The position numbers and the translations under genes were made by a program. 10,503 nt of DNA, taken from assembly GCA_900553545.1 (NCBI GenBank), contig USDP01000049.1, positions 1-10,503 on the forward strand, read 5' to 3'. Below the pieces are notes generated by a model. It had not been told where the DNA came from, did no database searches, and saw only the letters and a list, made by a program, of their open reading frames with translations. Shown in pieces: positions 6,387 to 10,503 of the stretch. The DNA is from an uncultured Eubacteriales bacterium. Its GTDB lineage: Bacteria; Bacillota; Clostridia; Oscillospirales; Oscillospiraceae. Position 1 is the first letter of the stretch; each line of letters opens with the position of its first letter.

Positions 6387-7751
6387 ATGACGACGCCGGA
6401 ACTGGTACAGGCCCAGCGGACTTATTTTGAAACGGGCGCAACGCGCAGTGCGGACTTCCGCCTCGCCGCGCTGAAGAAATTGCAGGCCGCCGTCCAGGCG
6501 AATGAGCGGGCGCTGGCCGAGGCGATGGCCGCCGACTTCCGCAAGGCCCCGATGGAGGTCTATATGACCGAGACGGGCATGGTGCTCGATGAGATCCGTT
6601 TCCACCTGAAGCATCTGCGGGCGTGGATGCGCGAGACGCGCGTGCCGACGCCGCTGGCGCAGTTCCCGTCGCGGAGCTTCCGCGCGCCGGAACCGTATGG
6701 CGTCTGCCTGATCCTCGCGCCGTGGAACTATCCGATCCAGCTCTGCCTCGAGCCGCTGATCGGCGCGATCTCGGGCGGCAACTGCGTCGTCGTCAAGCCC
6801 TCGGCCTACGCCCCGGCGACGAGCCGCGCGCTGGCAAAGCTGCTCGGCGAGACGTTTGAGCCGGAATATATCGCCGTTGTCGAGGGCGGGCGCGAGGAGA
6901 ACAAGGCCCTGCTCGACGAGCGGTTCGATTTCATCTTCTTCACCGGGTCGCCCGCCGTGGGCCGCGTCGTCATGCAGAGCGCCGCGAAATATCTCACGCC
7001 TGTCTGCCTCGAGCTCGGCGGCAAAAGCCCCGTCATCGTCACCGAGAGCGCGGACATTGCCATCGCGGCGCGCCGCATCGCGTTCGGCAAGGTGCTCAAC
7101 GCCGGGCAGACCTGCGTGGAGCCGGACTATTGCTTCGTCCACAAGTCGGTGGAAGCGGCGTTTCTCGATGCCTACCGCAAGGCTTTGGCGGAATTTTTCC
7201 CGGACGGTCGCTTTGATGAAATGCCGGTCATCGTCAATGAGAAGCATTATCACCGCGTGAAGGGCCTGCTCGCGGGGCAGACCGCCGCGATCGGCGGAGA
7301 GACGGACGACGAGACGCGCTTCATCGCGCCGACGGTCCTGACCGGCGTCTCGCCCGAGAGCCCCATCATGCAGGAGGAGATCTTCGGGCCGGTGCTGCCC
7401 GTGATGACCTATGAAAAATTGGACGAGTGCATCCGCTTCATCCACAGCCGGGAAAAGCCGCTCGCGCTCTATCTCTTCACGAAAAACCGTGCCGACGAAC
7501 GGCGTATTCTCGACACGTGCTCGTTCGGCGGCGGCTGCATCAACGACACGATCGTCCATCTGGCCACATCGCACATGCCGTTCGGCGGCGTCGGCGCGTC
7601 CGGCATGGGGTGCTATCATGGGAAGCAGAGCTTTGAGACGTTCACGCACACGCGCAGCATCCTGAAAAAAGCCAACTGGCTCGATCTGCCGATGCGCTAT
7701 CACCCGTATTCGGAAGGCAAGCTGCGCATGATCCGGAAATTCATGAAATAA
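6387..7751 (+). CDS. Aldehyde dehydrogenase, class 3-like (NAD(P)-dependent)
   Basis: This 454-residue enzyme should oxidise an aldehyde to the acid with NAD or NADP. It shows APWNYPIQL (111-119, with the oxyanion Asn114), VVVKPS (134-139), FTGSPAVG (185-192), LELGGKSP (208-215, general base Glu209), the catalytic Cys243 in NAGQTCVEPDY, and EEIFGPV (330-336). The short length, the early catalytic Cys and the FGGGCINDTIVHLATSHMPF stretch place it in the ALDH3/YwdH-like group of fatty or aromatic aldehyde dehydrogenases. There is no C-terminal membrane anchor. The ATG at 6387 follows GAGGAGG (6371-6377) at 9 nt. In-frame codons upstream lie within murI. The substrate is unknown, and the murI link is probably transcriptional, not metabolic. 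Confidence 0.94.
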   Translation: MTTPELVQAQRTYFETGATRSADFRLAALKKLQAAVQANERALAEAMAADFRKAPMEVYMTETGMVLDEIRFHLKHLRAWMRETRVPTPLAQFPSRSFRAPEPYGVCLILAPWNYPIQLCLEPLIGAISGGNCVVVKPSAYAPATSRALAKLLGETFEPEYIAVVEGGREENKALLDERFDFIFFTGSPAVGRVVMQSAAKYLTPVCLELGGKSPVIVTESADIAIAARRIAFGKVLNAGQTCVEPDYCFVHKSVEAAFLDAYRKALAEFFPDGRFDEMPVIVNEKHYHRVKGLLAGQTAAIGGETDDETRFIAPTVLTGVSPESPIMQEEIFGPVLPVMTYEKLDECIRFIHSREKPLALYLFTKNRADERRILDTCSFGGGCINDTIVHLATSHMPFGGVGASGMGCYHGKQSFETFTHTRSILKKANWLDLPMRYHPYSEGKLRMIRKFMK

Positions 7752-7755
7752 GCAA

Positions 7756-7782
7756 GCCGCCCTCCTCGAAAGAGGGGGCGGC
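7756..7782 (+). terminator. Terminator-like hairpin after the aldehyde dehydrogenase gene
   Basis: Seven base pairs (7756-7762 with 7776-7782), one bulged T, then four more (7764-7767 with 7772-7775) close a GAAA tetraloop. It starts 5 nt after the stop. The T run (7797-7802) lies 14 nt away, so intrinsic termination is plausible but not textbook. Confidence 0.6.
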
Positions 7783-7849
7783 TGTCGTAGTTTGCCTTTT
7801 TTCAGGCTGATCGCCGCGCTAAATAGAGCCTGTCCCAAATAGAAGCGTC

Positions 7850-7886
7850 ATTCTGAGCCAGTGACCGATGTCACTGGCGTGAGAAT
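7850..7886. repeat. REP-like palindromic intergenic repeat
   Basis: A perfect 9-bp stem, GCCAGTGAC (7857-7865) with GTCACTGGC (7870-7878), around a CGAT loop, is extended by ATTCT/AGAAT arms (7850-7854 with 7882-7886) across a small internal loop. The flanking CGTCATTCTGAGC...GAGAATCC wording resembles dispersed intergenic repeats I know from gut Firmicutes; that resemblance is from memory and needs a genome count. Its right edge meets the truncated end of the Maff2 fragment, and its hairpin supplies that frame's stop codon. Confidence 0.6.
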
Positions 7887-8020
7887 CCCGTGGATTTTGC
7901 GCCCGGATTGTCATTGACGTAGCCTTCCAGAAGATTGACCACGCCCCAAATGCCAAGACCGCCGCCAAGCGCCGTAACAAGCGTCTGAAGGACATCGACT
8001 GCGGAATTGAAAAACTCCAT
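7871..8020 (-). pseudogene. Maff2-family mobile-element protein, 3'-truncated
   Basis: Maff2 proteins are small hydrophobic, VirB2-like proteins encoded next to the VirD4 coupling protein in conjugative elements of Firmicutes. Here MEFFNSAVDVLQTLVTALGG, GIWGVVNLLEGY and NDNPGAKS are clear matches to the N-terminal half. After Lys-Ser (about 7892) the family pattern stops, six unrelated codons follow, and the frame ends at a TGA inside the palindromic repeat. The second hydrophobic segment is missing. Upstream, an AAAGGAG ribosome-site sequence (8077-8083) is set 9 nt before an ATG at 8067 that lies in another frame, while the in-frame ATG at 8020 has no clear site. The start is therefore uncertain or broken as well. 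It is almost certainly non-functional. Confidence 0.82.
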
Positions 8021-8135
8021 ATATAACTTGCCGGGAACGGAAGAACACGTCCAGACCGCACTCCCATTCTCCGATACTCCTTTCAAATTCAATTTCAGAA
8101 GTGGCCGTTTTGTTGTTAGTGTCTTGTATATATGA

Positions 8136-8165
8136 AAAAACCGCCAGTTTGCACTGACGGTTTTT
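8136..8165 (-). terminator. Intrinsic terminator downstream of the ATPase gene
   Basis: A 13-bp stem with one mismatch (8136-8148 with 8153-8165) and a 4-nt loop ends, on the minus strand, in a run of T residues (A6 at 8135-8140 on the plus strand). It lies 46 nt beyond the ATPase stop, on the correct strand. Confidence 0.82.
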
Positions 8166-8174
8166 GAACGATAT

Positions 8175-8202
8175 AACTCCGACTGCGGATACAGCCGGAG
8201 TT
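8175..8202 (-). repeat. Second hairpin just after the ATPase stop codon
   Basis: AACTCCG (8175-8181) pairs with CGGAGTT (8196-8202), and CTG/CAG pairs inside it. It lacks its own T run and sits between the ATPase stop (8212) and the terminator. It could stabilise the mRNA end. Confidence 0.45.
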
Positions 8203-8211
8203 TGCTGAGAT

Positions 8212-9438
8212 TTAATTTTCTTTGCCGAGCAGCCAATCCGTGAGGTTCTTTACGCGGATGCCGTTGTAGTTGCCAACGGTCAGGCGGTCGGCGGTCAAGA
8301 TGATCTTTTCGTAATTATCGCGGATCTGTGCCAGCGGGCGCATCTCGCGCTCAAAGGTTTCCTGCGCCGTCATATCGGCGGTCACTTGATAATAGGTATA
8401 GGCTCCCTGCTTTTCCGCGACAAAATCCACTTCCGTATTTCCAATCCTACCGATCATCACCTTATAGCCACGGCGCAGCAGTTCAAGGTAGACCAGATTT
8501 TCAAGAGAAAAACCGAGGTCATAACTTCTGCGCGGCAAGATGTGATTTCGCAGTCCAAGATCGACAATGTAGAGCTTTTTGTTGACTTTCAAAAGCTGTT
8601 TACCAGCAATATCGAACCGCTCTGCTGGATAGAAGATAAACGATTCCGTCAGTGCCTCTACATAGTCATTGACAGTATTCGGAGAAATTTTTCTGCCGCT
8701 GGAGATCAGATAGTCCGTGATGCTGCGGATGGAAACCGGACTGCCCACCACGCTTGCAAGATATTTGGCGATTGTTTTCAGCAGCGCAATATCCGTGATC
8801 TTTCGCTTGCTTGGGTCGCTTTCTTTGCGCGCCTGCCGGTCCTCAATATCTTTGACAATGACTGTGTTGTAGATGCCCTCTAAATAGGTTTCTACCTTTT
8901 CGGGTGTTCGAGCCATTTTTGCAACGTAAGGCAGCGCACCGTTTCTCAGATATTCTGCAAGACCGCGCTCGGCATCCAGCTCTGTGATGGCAAGGAACTC
9001 TTGAAACGAGAGTGGCAGCATCCGAATTTCCACATAGCGCCCGGTCAGGAGTGTTGCCAGATCACCGGAGAGCAGATATGCGTTCGAGCCTGTAATATAG
9101 ATGTCCACATTCGGCTTGACATACAGACTGTCTACGACCTTTTCAAAGTCGGGAACTTTCTGAATCTCATCAAGGAAGATGTAGGTCGTCTTTCCGGCGA
9201 CCAGCCGCTCTTTCAGATATGCGTACAGCTTCTTGTAATCCAACAGTTCTTCGTATTCCAGTTCTTCAAAGTTCACGGATACAATCTGCGCATCCAGCGC
9301 GCCGTTTTCCCGGAGCCACGCCTGATACTGCATCAGCAGTGTGGATTTTCCGCAGCGGCGGATGCCGGTCACGACTTTGATGACCTGTTCTTCTTTCCAG
9401 CCGATCAGTTGCTCCAAATATTCCTTGCGTTCTACCAA
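8212..9438 (-). CDS. AAA_14/DUF4143 ATP-binding protein
   Basis: This 408-residue predicted ATPase has an N-terminal AAA_14 domain and a C-terminal DUF4143 domain. Seen directly are Walker A GIRRCGKST (25-33), Walker B YIFLDE (86-91), a sensor-1-like ITGSN (115-119), a winged-helix-like stretch around 225-270, and a restriction-nuclease-like strand pattern near the end: EVDFVAE, then YYQVTADM. No enzymatic role is established for the family; such proteins are often suspected of DNA- or defence-related functions. The TTG start at 9438 is chosen because AAGGAGG (9447-9453) lies 8 nt upstream and the conserved VERKEYLEQLIGWK opening begins at once. It is complete, with its own promoter and terminator. 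It lies between VirD4 and Maff2 remnants, and its lower GC than the genes to the left suggests acquisition. Confidence 0.92.
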   Translation of the reverse strand: MVERKEYLEQLIGWKEEQVIKVVTGIRRCGKSTLLMQYQAWLRENGALDAQIVSVNFEELEYEELLDYKKLYAYLKERLVAGKTTYIFLDEIQKVPDFEKVVDSLYVKPNVDIYITGSNAYLLSGDLATLLTGRYVEIRMLPLSFQEFLAITELDAERGLAEYLRNGALPYVAKMARTPEKVETYLEGIYNTVIVKDIEDRQARKESDPSKRKITDIALLKTIAKYLASVVGSPVSIRSITDYLISSGRKISPNTVNDYVEALTESFIFYPAERFDIAGKQLLKVNKKLYIVDLGLRNHILPRRSYDLGFSLENLVYLELLRRGYKVMIGRIGNTEVDFVAEKQGAYTYYQVTADMTAQETFEREMRPLAQIRDNYEKIILTADRLTVGNYNGIRVKNLTDWLLGKEN

Positions 9439-9467
9439 TGCCGCCGCCTCCTTGATATGATGTTCTT

Positions 9468-9496
9468 ATTATAGAATAGTATTTGCAGAACGTCAA
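9468..9496 (-). promoter_or_regulatory. Strong sigma-A promoter of the ATPase gene
   Basis: On the minus strand TTGACG (9491-9496), 17 nt, TATAAT (9468-9473). The start is expected near 9461, 23 nt before the TTG codon. This lets the gene be expressed independently of the broken conjugation operon. Confidence 0.88.
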
Positions 9497-9501
9497 GAAA
9501 T

Positions 9502-9517
9502 ATTCCGATTTCGGAAT
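9502..9517. promoter_or_regulatory. Palindrome ATTCCGA-TT-TCGGAAT upstream of the ATPase promoter
   Basis: Perfect 7-bp arms with a 2-bp centre lie 5 bp upstream of the -35 box, centred about 48 bp from the expected transcription start. One further ATTCCGA half-site lies at 9542-9548. This could be a regulator-binding site. It also overlaps a possible decayed reading frame, which is an alternative source of the pattern. Confidence 0.45.
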
Positions 9518-9573
9518 TGTTTCTCTACTTCAGGCGGATAAATTCCGAATCAGAAGTGGCGCAAAGATGTGCG

Positions 9574-9650
9574 CAACTTTTTCAGGGGAGTTTTGACGCA
9601 AACCATCAACTTTTTCAAGCGACTTTTTCTAAGAACCTGCAACTTTCTCA
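9574..9650 (-). repeat. 33-nt-period degenerate repeats at the virD4 3' end
   Basis: CAACTTTTTCA occurs at 9574-9584 and 9607-9617, and CAACTTTCTCA at 9640-9650: exact 33-nt steps. A weaker CGACTTTTTCT lies at 9620-9630. On the minus strand, in the virD4 frame, the copies read EKVA, EKVD, EKVA every 11 codons. The virD4 TAG stop (9629-9631) lies inside the first unit. Confidence 0.6.
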
Positions 9651-10468
9651 GAATCGGCGTCAATCTCATAGACCTCATATGTTTCCTCCGGCTTCACTTT
9701 GAGCTTGGTGGATAGAAACTTTTCAATATCAAACGTGTTGCGCCGGTCGGCATCCGAGAGGTATTTGTAATTCGGATGCTTGGTGATGTCATATTTCTCA
9801 GACAGGAACGGGCGCACGCCGCGAAGCTGGAGGATGCACTTGCCGCCATCCAGAACTGCCAGCTCATCCACGCTGGCAAGCTCCTTGCCGAGTTTCTGGT
9901 AATTGAGCGAATGTGACGTTTCACGCCCTCGACTCTCGCCGGTGTTGAACGTGTCAATCGTTTCTTTCCCAAGCGCCGTAGACAGCTCCTTGAGTGTCGT
10001 CGGCTCCGAGCCGCCGAGGAATAGCCGCGAGTCCATGTTGCCAATGATGGTGTCCGCATTGTCCTTATACAACGCCTTGAGCTGGCTTTGCGCCTGCAAA
10101 ATAAGGCAGGCGGAAATCTCACGGGAGCGGATCGTTGCAACCAGCTTTTCAAGCTGCGGGATCTGCCCGATGTTGGCTGCCTCATCAATCAGGCAGCGCA
10201 CATGGACCGGCAAGCGTCCACCGTACACATCGTCAGCTTTCTCACAAAGGAGATTAAATAGCTGGCTATAAATCATGGAGATCAGGAAATTGAACGAGGC
10301 ATCGGTGTCGCTCATAATGAGAAACAGCGCCGCTTTTCGGTCGCCCAGCGTGTCCAGCTCCAGCTCATCGTAGGCAGTCACCTCACGCAGCTCCTCAATG
10401 TCAAAGGGCGCGAGGCGCGCGCCGCAGCTCACCAAAATACTTTTGAGAGTTTTGCCAGAGACGAAAAG
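9629..10468 (-). pseudogene. VirD4/TraG-type conjugal coupling protein, C-terminal fragment
   Basis: VirD4/TraG proteins are membrane-bound ATPases that feed relaxase-bound DNA to a type IV secretion channel. Only the C-terminal part is present. Homology starts at GKTLKSILVSC (from about 10456) and continues through FDIEELREVTAYDELELDTL, Walker B CLIDEAANIGQIP, ISACLILQAQSQLKALYKDN, KETIDTFNTGESRGRE and DGGKCILQLRGVRPFLSEKYD to YEVYEIDADSEKV. This matches the CD1115-like group of Firmicutes elements. The reading frame meets TGA at 10469-10471, and neither other frame gives VirD4-like residues up to the window edge. The N-terminal membrane segments and Walker A are therefore missing, by truncation or frameshift. 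No good start or ribosome site is seen. Without Walker A it cannot act as a coupling ATPase. Confidence 0.88.
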
Positions 10469-10503
10469 TCAAGGACTTTTTCATCAAATTCACAAAGAAG
10501 TCA

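Noticed and set aside
7829..7845. GAGCCTGTCCCAAA as an insertion-sequence end
   Set aside because: It recalls some transposon ends, but there is no transposase, no matching inverted end and no target duplication in the window.
7819..8067. 82-codon minus-strand open frame starting MGVRSG
   Set aside because: It has a ribosome site but its frame overlaps the Maff2 remnant without any recognisable protein. It is better explained as a result of Maff2 decay.
9517..9702. Plus-strand frame with QLFQ repeats
   Set aside because: It runs antisense through the virD4 end and starts with TTG without a ribosome site. Its repeats follow from the 33-nt DNA period.
1..10503. CRISPR array, tRNA or rRNA genes
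   Set aside because: No regularly spaced identical repeats and no cloverleaf or rRNA sequence were seen on either strand.

Overview
The window looks like a piece of a Gram-positive, moderately GC-rich gut Clostridia chromosome (Oscillospiraceae-type, in the direction of Gemmiger, Faecalibacterium or Subdoligranulum). The signs are strong GGAGG-type ribosome sites, sigma-A promoters of near-consensus quality, short operons bounded by strong hairpins, and a TraG/VirD4 plus Maff2 pair typical of conjugative elements in gut Firmicutes. The genus is an inference from gene style; no marker gene settles it.

Positions 1-2350 hold a purine-salvage pair read outward from one 244-bp divergent intergenic region. 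On the left is an AzgA-type purine permease (minus). On the right is a type I phosphoribosyltransferase of the APRT/XPRT/PurR-domain class (plus), with an exact TTGACA-N17-TATAAT promoter. Each ends at a perfect hairpin.

Positions 2351-4490 hold a three-gene plus-strand operon with translational overlaps: rimM (ribosome maturation), trmD (tRNA m1G37 methyltransferase) and a sirtuin NAD-dependent protein deacylase. rimM and trmD overlap by 11 nt; trmD and the sirtuin overlap by 50 nt. The usual partners rpsP (upstream) and rplS (downstream) are absent. A 17-bp bidirectional terminator closes the operon.

Positions 4490-5460 hold a minus-strand DUF975-type membrane protein with a C-terminal zinc ribbon. 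Its frame is broken near 5280-5297, so it is a frameshifted gene or a sequence error. Positions 5498-7790 hold a plus-strand murI (glutamate racemase) and class 3-like aldehyde dehydrogenase operon.

Positions 7790-10503 change character: lower GC, all genes on the minus strand, and mobile-element debris. From right to left these are a VirD4/TraG coupling-protein fragment lacking its Walker A half, a tract of 33-nt repeats and decayed reading frames, an apparently intact AAA_14/DUF4143 ATPase with its own strong promoter and a palindrome beside it, and a truncated Maff2 gene. VirD4 and Maff2 are normally neighbours in these elements, so this is best read as a decayed integrative conjugative element with an ATPase gene lodged between them. 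The Maff2 fragment ends against a palindromic repeat of the kind dispersed between genes. I see no convincing new system. The freshest signals are the ATPase insertion, its palindrome and the 33-nt repeat tract.
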